DNA of 64,000 nt, taken from the NCBI GenBank assembly GCA_030760725.1, contig JASWHV010000012.1:48329652-48393651 (forward strand), given 5' to 3'. A model generated the notes under the pieces. The model did not search any database, was not told where the DNA came from, and worked only from the letters and a program-made list of their open reading frames with translations. A program made the translations under genes and the position numbers. Of the stretch, positions 44,431 to 56,663 are shown one piece after another. The stretch is from Neostapfia colusana (taxonomy: Eukaryota; Streptophyta; Magnoliopsida; Poales; Poaceae). Position 1 is the stretch's first letter; each line of letters begins with the position of its first letter.

Positions 44431-45406
44431 CTATGTGCTATAGCATCGCCTATGTATTGTTATTCTTGCTGCAACCTCTTTCATCGAGCAGACAAGGAGC
44501 TAGACAACAAGTCCCAACTTAACGGGGTGACATACCCCGGGTACCCGAGGGACGACCGATCAGCCCATCGTATGGAGCCATGTGGCTCCATGGGCCCCAA
44601 TTGAGCTACATGGGAGGTGCCAGCACGGGACCTCAACTCGTGATCCAGGCTCAGAATGGTGCTGCTGTGAGTGCAAACCTCAAGGTAGGGATATAGATGA
44701 CCGGACCTTGACTACCAGGGTCGAGACGCAGCAGCCGACCCCTAAGGACGGGAAGCAACATCTGACCCCAATGGTCAGGAAGCGATCTGTGGCCCCCGAC
44801 CCCGGCCATCGAGGCTGGGGGAAGGAGCGACCCAGGCTAGAGCCCGGGCCGAATGTAGGTGGAAGACTTCAAAGTTGATGTGAAAGAGGAGCATATGGAC
44901 TTTAAGATGGAGAGTAGGCCACGTGCGACAGGACAAGCACGATGCGGGCCATCATCACCTTTCGTCCCGTCCCATTCGGCATGGGTGTATAGGTGCCAAA
45001 AGTAGACGTAGACCGTAGATGAGATGGGATAAGGTGTACTTATCGTTCATGTGCTTTATCAGGCCGCCTTACACTCTAACGCATCATGTAAACCTCCGCC
45101 CCGTTTATGAGGAGCTGCCAGGTAGGTAGAAGCGCCCAGGCTATAAAAGGGGAGGCGTGGAACCTCATGGGGCACGAGACCCTCGGACCTTACACACGAA
45201 AGTTAGGCACTCTCGCACCCTTGAGCACGAGGAAGCCTCACTTGTAACCTCGGTTGCACGAACCAAAGAGCTAATACAAGTCCGACAAACACTCTCCCTA
45301 GACGTAGGACATTCAGTCTGAACGAGTATAAATCTTTGTCTTTATTAGCAAGTCATATAGACACAAAATGCACGACATTTACTAGCCGGTGGAAAAAACA
45401 CCGACA
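44431..45406 (+). repeat. Element R 5' LTR (start approximate)
   Basis: GC-rich LTR of about 1 kb with a TATA box at 45141-45149 and a 3' end ACACCGACA. The 60-100 codon frames inside it show no similarity to genes. Confidence 0.6.
45141..45149 (+). promoter_or_regulatory. TATA box of element R LTR
   Basis: CTATAAAAGGGG about 260 bases before the LTR end, the usual core promoter position in Tat/Retand LTRs. Confidence 0.65.
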
Positions 45407-45407
45407 G

Positions 45408-45426
45408 TTGGCCCACCAGGTAGGGG
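45408..45426 (+). other. Element R primer binding site
   Basis: Starts TGGCCCACCAGGTAGGGGG, one base after the LTR end. It resembles the TGGCGCGCCAGGTAGGGG site common in grass Tat/Retand elements, with two changes. The cognate tRNA was not determined. Confidence 0.6.
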
Positions 45427-47387
45427 GATGCTTCGCTTTTTTGTTTCTTCTATGATTGCTTTCGTGATCTTAAGCCTCCGCGTCGGCGAGAAGCTCCGTT
45501 TCGGCAGCCTTGAGTTCACTATCGCCCCCAACAGCGAGATTGAGGCCGACATTGTCCCCACGGGACGCCAGGCTTTCCGTTTCAGAAGCCTAGACTTCAT
45601 CACTAATGATGGCGGTGTCCTCTGCCTGGTCAACGACCTGGCCATCGACATCGTCAACGACGCTCCCAAAGAGAACTTCATGGGCATGGTCGACCAAACG
45701 TCACCGTCCCTTTTCCCCCTCTTTGAGGACACAACCAGTTGCGACTACAACTCCGACGTCAAATACGACGAGGGCCATCACCCCTCCCACAAGTGCTACG
45801 TCATGAAAACCAGTAACGACTCTTTAGTCGCTTCCCCCATTGAAACCCCACCTTCACCAGCGCTCGTGCAGCAGGAAGCACGACGCCACAGCCATGGAAA
45901 GGAGCCGACGGCTGCGCAGGAGCTGGCCTAATAGCTCGAGGCACGCCGCATTGTGGTCGACATGGAAAAGGCGCATCTAGACACGGACATAGTCACGTTC
46001 GAAGCGTCGACCGTCGTCCTGGCTCTAGCGATGCACATGCGCGCGGTCTCTAGGTCTGGACGAACATCGTTACCGACACGCACGGCCCGATCCTCTTCGA
46101 ACGGCCGAGTTAGAATGTGGCAGCCGCAACGGTCATGATGCACAGACTTGCAGAGCCTGACGAAGTAGAGGAGTGATGCACTTACTGAAACCTCCGCTCG
46201 TTGCTGGAAAGAGTCATTGCTCAGCATGCAGAGAGTTGCTCGCTCGACGGTGAGATGCGCCTGCCTGCGGTGGCTCCCGCGGACACACTAGGAGCACCGC
46301 GAGAACGCTGCGAACCCGTGCTCCAAGCCGGCTGAGGAGAGCCACCCCATCTACCCCCTCACGCAGCTCAAAACATGAGCATACTAGATCATCTGACCTG
46401 CACAAGACCCACGAGGCTCGCAGGTGAGCCTGAGAGGAAGTCGCGGAGCTACGCCGCGAGTGTCGACGCCAACCGCGCCGAGGCGGGCACTATGATGACG
46501 ACAAGGACTGGATCCCGAGCCCCGATGCTCCCGGGTTCAGGGCATTCGGGAATAGGATACACAACACCTCCTTCCCTCCATGCTTCCACACCCCGACCAA
46601 CGTTACTAAATATGACGGGGAGTCAAACCTAGTGTTTGCCTAGAGGACTACCGTTTTGGCATGCAGAGCCAGTGGTGCGACGGATGTTCGCTTCATAATA
46701 CGGTACCTCCCCATCAACTTGGCGGATTCCGCCAGGCTTGGCTCCAATACCTCCCGGCGGAAATCATTCAAAGCTGGTCCGAACTGAAGGACACCTTCAT
46801 CGGCAACCTCCAGGGCACCTACGTGCACACTGGAAACTATTGGGATCTCAAGGGATGTCGGCACAAGCCCGGTGAAACCTTGAGAGAGTATATCAAGCGC
46901 TTCTCCAAGAAGTTGCAATGAGATCCCCGACGTTTTTGATGCAGACGTCGCCGTGGCATTCCTCTGTGGGACGACTTGCAAGTCCCTAGTGCACAAGCTT
47001 GGCTGCGTCAAGCCGAGGACCACCAAGGAGCTGCTCGACGTCGGCACCAACCACTCCTCGGGAGAGGAGGCGGTCGGGGCGATCTTCAACAAGGCGATGC
47101 CGAAGACCCCCGACGTAAGAAATGAAGTGACACCTCGTCCAAATGACGAGAGGAAGAATAGGTTTGGTGTCTATAAGTGTCAACATCAAGCCGAGGCGGA
47201 CTCGGACTTGGTCGTGACGGCTGAATGCCGTGAAGGCAAGAGGCCTGCCCGGGCACAGACCAACCACTTCGAGAGCTGCTGGAGAAGCCATGCACCAATC
47301 ATGCCTTCCTGGTTAAGCACGCTCTCAAGGATTGTGCCCTCCTCGAGCGTTTTATGGGGAAGGAGCCGGGCTTCCCAGGCAGCAAAG
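45427..47387 (+). pseudogene. gag: Element R gag, heavily degraded
   Basis: The N-terminal region (open to 45931) has LRFGSLEF-type repeats seen in Tat/Retand gag. The capsid core is spread over several frames: ESNLSVWLEDY near 46620, SWSELKDTFIGNLQGTYV near 46770-46820, RHKPGETLREYIKRFSKK to 46918, and after a stop and frameshift near 46921-46950 AFLCGTTCKSLVHKLG and TTKELLDVGTN. The end ERFMGKEPGFPGSK is immediately followed by element F. At least three stops or frameshifts. Capsid protein ancestor; no function expected. Confidence 0.8.
47383..47387 (+). other. Presumed element F target-site duplication, left copy
   Basis: CAAAG directly before the F LTR start. Its partner lies beyond the window end, so this is a prediction. 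Confidence 0.5.
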
Positions 47388-47515
47388 TGAAAGTTGCCTA
47401 GAGAGGGTGAATAGGCTAATTTAAATTTAACACACAATAATTAACTGACTTGTTCTGTCAGGTTCAGACAAGTCCAAAAATACTTCGGACAAGTTTGAGA
47501 TTTTTGGATGTCTGA
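47388..47515 (-). repeat. Element F 3' LTR, left fragment
   Basis: Starts (plus strand) TGAAAGTTGCCTAGAG. Contains two degenerate palindromes (AGACAAGTCC and GGACAAGTTT) centred at 47470 and 47491, again 21 bases apart. Ends with TCTGA, the duplication made by element E. Confidence 0.88.
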
Positions 47516-50500
47516 TGTAACACCCCAAAATCCTGTTAAGAGGGGAATTTAAAAATTTTTGGACGTATTGCATGTGTTGCAAAAATTTAAATTCAAACTG
47601 GAATTCAAATTAAACTCAAAACAGGAATGAAAAAGAAAAAGAAAAGGAAAAAATAAACCTCCCCGGCCAGTGGGCCGAAACCCACCAGCAGGCCCACCTC
47701 ACCCTCGCGCCAGCCTGCAGCCGCGCGCCCGTTTCCCTCTCACAGACAGGCGGGACCCACCTGTAATCCCCAACCCCCCGCTCGCGCCGACCCCGGACTC
47801 TTCCCCGCGCGCGCGATCATAACCGACCGGATTTCCGCGTCCCTCAGCCCGACTCCCGGTCCCAGAAGGCACCAACTCGATCTAAACAAACCCGCCGCCC
47901 TTCCCCGGCTATATAAACACCGGCATCTTCCCGATTTTCACCCGCGATCGGCTGTTTTTCCTCCGGTGAGAAACCGAGTTTCTCCGGCCAATTTCGCTCG
48001 ATCTTCGCTCAGGATTTCTCATCTAACGCGCTGATCTTGATCCACCGCCTCCGGGGAACCACGCAGGTGCAGAAAACTCGGTGGTTTGCGCTTCAAACAC
48101 AGCGCCGATGAGCCTCGCCGTGAATTCACCTCGGACCTCGTCGCCGACCGCTTTCCAAGACCTCCGAGCTCAAGAAAACCCCCGAGGTGAGATCCCTGAC
48201 CTTCCCTCTACCGATCTATGCCATAAAATCACAGTTCTAGGAAGAATTGACGAAGATCCGAAACTCTCCGACGAGATCGCCACCATGCGCCGCCGGGCAG
48301 CGCCGCCCGCACTCGATCAGAGCGACGTGGCCGCTTGTGCGCCGTTTATTTTAGATCGCACGGTAGAATCTAAATCCCCGCGTACCGGTTCGGCGTTATA
48401 ATCTCAGCCTCTGTTTTAAATCGGATGGTCCACGTCAGCCCCGCGTTATAAAAGCCGGGATTCTTACGCGCTACCCCCTGGGGTTCTCGGAAAATACGAG
48501 CTAGCCCCGGAAACTTCTGATCTAGCCCCTGGAACTTCAGAAAATCATGTAAATTCATTTAGAAATCAGTTTTAGCCCCTGGACTTAATAAAAATTAGGA
48601 AAACCCCTCTGTTATGTGTAGTTAGACCCCTGGAAATTCTTAAAATAATATAATAGACTCTGTAGTGGGGTGAGTTTACCTTTTTAACCCTATGTGATAT
48701 TAAATTTAGGAATTTGAATATGTGTTTAGTATTTAAAATTTAAAAGATGGGACAAACACATTGTAAATTCAAATTAAAAACTTTCCTAGTACTTGGAAAA
48801 CTTTGGAGTGAGATAAAAATAGATTTTTGGCTGAAATGAATCTGTCTAATTGATTATTCACATTTATTAGTTATAGGGACACATTTTTAAGTAGAGAATA
48901 ATTATGAAAATTAGTAAAATAAATGTAAAATAGTTCACATCAGAGGAGAAGTTCAAAAATATATTATTTAATATTTTAGACCCAAAACCTATTCTGTTTA
49001 GATGAGGTGTCTTACTATTTTCATAATAAAGTTCACATTTAGGCATAGGAAATAAATCTGAAAATATAGCAAGATAGGTATGAATAACTAGAAAATGATA
49101 AATGAAGTTTCCAAAATCCAAAGAATTCAGTTTAGGGTTGGTAGAAGGTCTGAAGACACATTTGGAGTAGGAAAATACCCTCCATGCACACTTGGTAGCA
49201 AAAAGGTGTATCAATTGAATATAAGGAATTTATTTAAATTGGAAACTCATATATAGTATGCAACATAAATATGAATACAAAAGTAGAAATCATATGCACA
49301 TGTTTAAAAGTGCATGTAAGCCCAAAAATCAACACACATAGAGTAACCACAACACATAGGAATGGGAATGGCTTTCATAAATGGGAATGTGTGGTTTGTA
49401 TGAAGTGGAAGTGTGAACTATGTCTTATGGATTGTTGTTTTCTTTTGCTATGTGTGATGGTATGATGTAGAACCTGCTCTAGAGCAAGTTCTTCCTTTCC
49501 AAGATCAGGACTACCCATTCCCAGATCAGCAGGAAGAAGGCAAGTGTCCTTGACCACTTTGTTCCTATACTAGGATGTGCAGATAGAATTATTTGCATTG
49601 TCAATTGAAAATATGAAACCCATGCTAGGATGTTTCCCTAGAATTGCATTACCTTGTTTCCTTGTAGCTTGGGTTGGGATTCATTTTATCATGTCATTTA
49701 TTATTATGCATATGCTTAGCCATGCTTAGAATGGGATATTTGGGATATGAGATCATCAGTTTATTTTACCATACTCTTGAATGAGATATTGTGAGTTATG
49801 TAGAGGTAGGGATCAAGGCAAGTTGGATGTTTTGGTTGGTGCTGGGTGCACGAGACTCGGGTTTGTGTTTAGTACTTTCCTGGATCCTAAGGACCGGTTC
49901 ATGGAGCATGTAACCTGGCTTTACCGTGCCAACCACATGCTGAGATGGGGCAGCTTGACCAATTAATTAGGTGTATCCCCGGCGTAGTATGGGTGTGTTG
50001 GATGGTGCGGGGAATAGGTGTCAGTTGGACTTCCATATGAACAGCAAGGCTCAAGAGGGGGCCACTGCGGCGGGGTTGGAGCCTCTTGTATGCTGTTAGG
50101 GGTGAAACCTCAGTGGACCCACGCTCGTCGGGAATCCCTTTGTAAAGGCTTCGTAGTGATCTCCTGGCTACACACCTGGGAAGTGTGAATGTGGTTCGTG
50201 GCCACTGGCATAATGGAGGTTCTTTTAGTCCACCCGGCAACGGGGGATGAAATCACTACATGTGGGTACAGTGGTGCAAACTCTGCAGAGTCAAAAACTG
50301 TCATGACAGCCGTGCTCACGGTCAAGAGCGGCTTGGACTTATTCATGATTAGAGGAGTGACGGTTTTGGAAGTTAAGGATGTTAAGCGGGGAGCTTAACA
50401 TTGAAAATGATGTTATGGTTATTTGATTATGATGATGGGATGGGAGATTGGGACCATTTCACCTGTGTAGTAATATAGGTTCTTAATAAGCTAAGGTGAT

Positions 50501-50943
50501 AGGTATTAATTGCGTAGTGCTTTAACCATGAGTTTAACCTCCCCTTGTTCTAGCCATGCATGACATAACTTTCCCACACTTGCTGAGTACCATCGGTACT
50601 CAACCTTGCATATTTGTTGTTTTATATTGCTGCTCAGGTCAAGATAATGAAGTGGTGTTTAATGATCAAGGCTTTGGACCCGAAGAAGGTTTCTAGGTTC
50701 ATGGAGTCCCCCGGGCAACGCTTGTGACGGAGCCCACAAGAATAATATTCCGCTACTATTTTATTTACTTGTTATGAACTTATTATCGTTCATCGAGACA
50801 TATGCTATGTAAGACTTATTTATATTTGACACCTGGCTTGTAATAAATGATGCTTCACTATTTGTCATCACATGTATGAGAAAATGATCCTGGCATACAT
50901 GTGATATTCACTCGGTTGTTCTTCGGAGAAACCGGGTGTGACA
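47516..50943 (+). repeat. Element E 5' LTR (3428 bp)
   Basis: Begins TGTAACACCCCAAAATCC and ends ACCGGGTGTGACA. Two TATA candidates: TATATAAA at 47910-47917, and TTATAAAAG near 48442-48450, the latter in a block conserved in element A. ORFs inside (for example 48081-48401) are not conserved as frames between the LTR copies. Confidence 0.95.
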
Positions 50944-50947
50944 GAAG

Positions 50948-50960
50948 TGGTATCAGAGCC
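50948..50960 (+). other. Element E primer binding site (initiator tRNA-Met)
   Basis: TGGTATCAGAGCC four bases after the LTR end. Confidence 0.93.
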
Positions 50961-51161
50961 AAGGTTGCCCGTAGGAACGTGGACCTAGGTAGAAATGGAC
51001 GTACTTAAGGGCCCTATTTTCTTAAAAACTATTTTACAAGGTGTGTGTTGAAAAGTGTTATTTAATGGAGTCACTTTCTTCATCTTACCCCAACTTTCAT
51101 TCAAAATAGGATTTGTGTTTAAAAGTTTATCTGACCTAAGTTTTAATGCTTTCTGTTTTAG

Positions 51162-51941
51162 ATGGTTCGCATGATTCGCACCGCTCGCAAGTCCACAGGA
51201 GGGAGAGTTCCCATAGTTGCCCTTGCCCAAAGAGAGGAGAGCCGTCCGGTGACGTACCTTTCCTACGGATTGACAGTAGGAGGCTTGTTGCGCCGTCTTC
51301 GACGTATGCTCCAAGCCGCTGGCAATACGGGCAAACTAATCATACACTATAGCTCCACCAGGACCATCCGTGAGAAGAGGGAAGAATGGAGTTCAGAGAT
51401 GAGGATTATCCACGAAAATCAGCTGCTCAAGATCCACTGCTCTCCAGCTTGTCGAGCGACGCAGGTCGATGCGGAGAAGGATGTTACCTGGGAGGCCATC
51501 ACCTGCCAGAGTCACATCTATCGTCGACACCTGGACAGAACTGAGTACATGTATGTCCTCCAGCGCAAGAGTGGTATAACGGAGTATAAGTACCCGCCAG
51601 TGCAGCAAGGGACTTCCCATGGGCACATGGACTTGTGCTTGGAGGATGCTGCTATGCTCAGCACTCGACTGTAGGAGTGTCAGTAGGAGCTTCGGGATGT
51701 TCGTGACACCCTGAAGGAAACCGAGGCGTTGCTTTGAACCTGCTTGAGGGCGAGAGAAAGAGGAGATGGGAATGAACTGTGTGTCACCGCGAATGATACA
51801 TGGACTCCTGACTCCCCAGATCGCCGGGCGATCAGGCGTCGTCGCACTTCTCCACCAGCAGCCTCCCCACCCAAAGCAGAGTCAGAAGGCAGCCGCAATA
51901 ATGAGGAAGATCCCGAGGAGCCAGCTCAGAGATACGAGTAG
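51162..51941 (+). pseudogene. Element E ORF0: extra ORF upstream of gag
   Basis: Begins MVRMIRTARKSTGG at 51162 and is open to a TAG at 51672-51674. In the same frame two further stops follow closely and then a conserved Arg/Pro/Glu-rich end (TWTPDSPDRRAIRRRRTSPP and on) to 51941, so the ancestral product was about 260 residues. The alignment with element A's ORF0 covers nearly the whole length, including GGLLRRLRR, REKREEWSSEMRII, CRATQ, RTEYMYVLQR and PPVQQGTSH. No recognised domain; the C-terminal third looks coiled-coil plus a basic, Ser/Pro-rich tail. Its conservation in two copies suggests it was under selection in their ancestor. Confidence 0.7.
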
Positions 51942-52243
51942 TGTAGAGTCTTTCCCTTAGTTAGCAAGATATCGAATAGTCGAGTCGTTAACTTAGTTAA
52001 TGGTGTGTTAATGCTTGGTGTGTGACGTGAGTTGTGGAAGCCATGAGCAATTGTCCACAGCCTCGTCTTCAGATTGTTTTGCTTTGGTGTGTGAACCCAC
52101 ATGAAATAATAGTGCATTTATTTTTGTGTGAGACATGAACCCTCAGAAAGTATAACAAAGCCTCAACACTTCAAAGTAAAAACAAGTGAAAGTAGTAAGA
52201 TAGTACGTAATGCTTTAAATTAACATTTGGTTGATCATGCTAG
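51942..52243 (+). other. Element E spacer between ORF0 and gag
   Basis: About 300 AT-rich bases without an ORF, equivalent to the interval before gag in element A. Confidence 0.6.
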
Positions 52244-55200
52244 ATGGCCGGAAGATGAAAGGGTCATGCTGCCAACCCCGCCAACAACAACGATGAGGCC
52301 TGCAACCCTCATCTTTCTGGGAGCCAAGACAGGGGTGGGCGCCATGAGAGAGTTGATCCCATCCACCAAATGCTTGAAAATCAAAATCAGCTCATCCAGA
52401 ACCTGACTCAAGTGGTGGCCAACTTGCATCAAGTTCCACCTCCACAAGCTGCACCACGCCAACCAAGGTTGAGTGAGTTTCTAGGAACTCAACCTCCGAA
52501 GTTTGCAAGTGCTGCTGAACCTCTAGAGGCAGATGACTGGCTAAAGACCATTGAGAGCAAGATGAGGATCATACAGTGCCAAGGGTATGAGAGGGTGCTG
52601 TTTGCCTCTCATCAATTGCATGGACCTGCTGCTGATTGGTGGACCGCCTACGTGGCCGCCCATCATGACCCTGAGAACATCACTTGGGAAGAGTTCAAGC
52701 GTAGCTTCCGCAACCATTACATACCAAGGGGTGAACTCAAAAACAAGAGGAAGGAGTTCTTGGGGTTGCAGCAAGGAAACATGACTGTGAGGGAATACCT
52801 CACTAAATTTACTCAACTCTCCCGTTATGCCCCACGGGACATAGAGACTGATGAGCAGAAACATGATTGTTTCGTGGAAGGACTTACCGCAGAAATGCAG
52901 TGTGCAATGTCCTCCAACGAGTATGAAAGCTTCCAAAAGATGGTGGACAGAGCATTTGTGGTAGAAAGGAAGCTGAAGGCCTAGGAAAATGAAAACAAGA
53001 GGAAGGCCAGGTGGTCACACCAAGCCTCCGGGAGCAACACCCGCCCACGTCTGATGCAGCAAACCGCAGGGCAGATGAACCGTGCTGCGGTACCCTACTC
53101 AGCACCAAGAGGGTACAACCCGAACTACAGGCCTCCGGCAGCACCAATACAGCCACAACGTCAGTTCGTACAGCAGCCTCGCCCTACATATCAACCTCGA
53201 CTAGCAGTGCAAGGACCCCCAAACCAACCCCAAGACAACAAAGGCCAGGCACCTAAGGTTGGGGTGCAATGTTTTAACTGTGGTGAAGTGGGGCACTACG
53301 CCCATAAGTGCCCAAAGAAGAAGCCCGCGCAGCCGCAACAGCAGAATGTAATGAGAGGACGGGTGAACCACGTCACCATGGAGGAGGCGCAAGAGGCACC
53401 TGACGTGGTAGTTGGTAAGTTTCCTGCCAATTTACACATTGCAACCCTAGTGTTTGATTCTGGTGCTACCCACTCGTTCATTGCCCAAGGGTTTGTTAAG
53501 AAGCATGACCTAGCAACAACACAAATGAACCATATGCTAGCAGTAAACTCTCCAGGTGGAGAAATAAGGACAAGACAAGTGTGTCCCAAAGTGAACCTAG
53601 ACATTAATGGGATAGTATTTACTGCTAACCTCATAGTGATAGATTTACAAGGGATAGATATTATCTTGGGTATGGATTGGTTGACCAAACATAAAGGAAT
53701 CATCCATTGTTCGACCAGAACGGTGGAACTAACTCACCCTAGTGGCACAAGAGTAAAGTTTATAACAATACAAGAGCCTAGGAGGGACATTAAATTAAAT
53801 CAAGTTGAGGTGAAAGTGGAGGAGATCAGGACCATCAGGGAATATCCAGATGTTTTTCCGGAGGAGTTGCCAGGTATGCCTCCTGATCGTGAAGTGGAAT
53901 TCGCAATTGAGCTAGTGCCTGGAACAGCCCCGATATACAAGAGACCTTATCGGATGGACTCCAAGAAGCTGGGAGAACTCAAGGATCATTTGAGAGAATT
54001 GACGGAGAAGGGGTATATTCGTCCTAGTTCCTCACCTTGGGGAGCTCCAGTGATATTTGTGCCCAAGAAGGACGGAACCCAAAGGTTATGCGTGGACTAC
54101 CGTGCCTTGAATGAGGTAACCATCAAGAACAAGTACCCATTACCTCGCATTGAAGACTTGTTTGATCAGTTGAGGGGAGCTTGTGTGTTCTCGAAAATTG
54201 ATCTCAGGTCGGGATACCACCAACTTAAGATAAGGCAAGCCGATATTCCAAAGACAGCTTTCGTATCTCGGTACGGATTGTATGAATACACCATCATGCC
54301 TTTCGGGCTAACGAATGCCCCGGCATACTTCATGTATCTCATGAACAAGGTATTCATGGAATATCTGGACAAATTTGTGGTGGTTTTCATAGATGACATT
54401 CTCGTTTTCTCCAAACATGAAGAGGAACATGAGAAACATCTAAGGTTGGTGTTGCAGAGGCTGAGAGAACACCAACTATATGCCAAGTTGAGCAAGTGTG
54501 AGTTTTGTCTGAAGAGAGTTCCCTTCTTAGGACATATCATCTCGGAGGGAGGAATCTCCGTGGATCCCGCCAAAATTGAGGATATACAGAAGTGGAAGAC
54601 CCCTGAAAATGTCGGGGAAGTTCGAAGCTTCTTGGGATTGGCAGGATAGTATCGACGGTTTATTGAGGGATTCTCTAAGATCTCGAGACCCCTCACCAAA
54701 CTGTTGGAGAAGGGAATCACATTCACATGGACGCCGCAGTGCGAGACGAGTTTTCAGGAATTAAAGAAAAGATTGACAACAGCCTAGTGCTAGTTATGCC
54801 AGATATGCAGAAGAACTTTACGGTGTACTGCGATGCCTCTGGAAACGGGTTGAGATGTGTTCTCATGCAAGAAGGGCATGTCGTGGCTTATGCATCCCGG
54901 CAGCTCCGGAAGCACGAGAAGAACTATCCTACACATAACCTAGAACTTGCCGCAGTGGTACACGCGTTGAAAATTTGGCGGCACTACTTGATGGGGAAGA
55001 GGACAGAGATATATACGGATCATAAGAGTTTAAAGTACATTTCACACAGCCAGATCTCAACCTCAGACAAAGGAGATGGTTAGAGCTAATCAATGACTTT
55101 GATGTGGGCATCAACTATCATCCTAGGAAAGCAAACGTCGTGGCAGATGCTTTAAGTCAGAAAGTGCAGGTCAATAAGTTGAGCTTGAAGGACATGCCTG

Positions 55201-56619
55201 CAGAATTGAAGGACGAGGTTATAAGGCTCAATCTATGCCTTGTGAATAGTGGTGAAGCCATCGCCATGGAAGTGGACTCCACACTAGAGCGAGAAATATG
55301 CGAGGGTCAAAAGAATGACGAGAAGATACAAGAAATCAGGCAACTCATCAAGGAAAATAAAGCCCCTGGTTTCAGAGAGGATGAACAGGGAACGGTGTGG
55401 CACGGGAAAAGAATCTGTGTGCCAGAAGTAAAGAAGATCCATGAATTGATTTTGAAGGAGGCTCACGATTCTGACTATTCCATTCATCCTGGGAGTACGA
55501 AGATGTACCAGGACCTCAAGAGCAGGTATTGGTGGTATGGCATGAACCGAGATGTCGCGGAACATGTTGCCCTATGTGACACCTGCCAGTTGGTGAAAGC
55601 AGAACATCAACGACCCGCGGGATTATTGCAACCACTCAAAGTGCCTGAATGGAAATGGGAAGAAATCGGTATGGATTTCATAGTGGGATTGCCTAGGACC
55701 CAATTAGGATATGATTCAATATGGGTCATCATCGACAGGCTAACCAAGGTAGCTCATTTCATCCCCGTGAAAGAAAGCTACAGCAGATCCAAATTGGCAG
55801 AAGTTGCACGAAACCATGGGAACCCATCTGAATTTTTGCTCTGCCTATCATCCCCAAACTGATGGGCAGACTGAAAGAACCAATCAGATTCTTGAGGATA
55901 TGCTGAGGGCGTGTGCACTCAAAAACAATCGGAGTTGGGACAAGAACTTACCGTATGCACAGTTCTCCTATAACAACAGCTATCAGGCTAGTATGAAGAT
56001 GTCGCCGTTTGAAGCTTTGTATGGAAGGAAGTGTAGAACTCCACTATTTTGGAACCAAACGGGGCAAAGCAAAGTGTTTGGACCCGAAGTACTACAAGAA
56101 GCCGAGGCGAAAGTGAGGGAAATTCGCAACAACTTGAGGATAGCACAAACACGACAAAAGAGCTATGCCGATGTACGGAGAAGAGAGCTCGTTTTCAACG
56201 TGGGAGACTATGTCTATCTCAAGGTGTCCACTATCCGAGGACTTCGTCGGTTCAAGGTGAAAGGGAAGTTGTCACCTCGATACATCGGACCCTTTCAAGT
56301 TCTAGAGAGGAAAGGCGAAGTGGCGTATCAACTAGAATTACCGGCTCGCCTATCGGATGTGCACGATGTATTCCATGTGTCACAGCTCAAGAAATGTCTG
56401 AGAACGCCTGAAGAGGTGTTACCCATGAATGAGGTTGACGTAGCTGAGGATTTGTCTTATGCCGAGCAACCATCCAAGATTTTGGAGACAATGGAATGCC
56501 TCACAAGAAATAAAAGAATTCGGATGTGCAAGGTGCAGTGGAAGCATCACTCGGAAGAGGAAGCCACCTGGGAGCGAGAAGATGAGCTTAAGGCACAATT
56601 TCCGGAATTGTTTTCTTAG
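52244..56619 (+). pseudogene. gag-pol: Element E gag-pol, multiply disrupted
   Basis: ATG at 52244 matches the gag start of element A; codon 5 is TGA (52256-52258). In order: gag core (HQLHG, ADWWTAY), TAG at 52982-52984, CCHC knuckle (CFNCGEVGHYAHKC, about 53272-53315), protease FDSGATHSF (about 53450-53480), reverse transcriptase with FIDDIL near 54390, TAG at 54647-54649 in the LAG-YYRRF block, frameshift near 54785, RNase H, loss of one T near 55041, integrase finger and first catalytic Asp (GMDFIVGL). A deletion of about 90-95 bases at 55798-55803 then removes the second catalytic Asp. The third (GQTERTNQ) and the chromodomain-like end (KVQWKHHSEEEATWE) remain, to the stop at 56617-56619. 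Not able to move by itself. Confidence 0.94.
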
Positions 56620-56650
56620 AACCACCAATCTCGAGGATGAGATTTCTTTT

Positions 56651-56663
56651 AAGGGGGTAGAGC
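56651..56663 (+). other. Element E polypurine tract
   Basis: AAGGGGGTAGAGC directly before the LTR start TGTAACACC. Confidence 0.88.

Larger units (their letters stand above)
44431..47387 (+). mobile_element. Element R: Tat/Retand-like Ty3/gypsy remnant
   Basis: An LTR ending CCGACA at 45406, a primer site with CACCAGGTAGGGGG and a decayed gag of the Tat/Retand type, cut at 47387 by element F. The downstream half must lie beyond F, outside the window. The first base of the LTR is approximate, because neither its duplication nor a second LTR can be seen. Confidence 0.75.
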
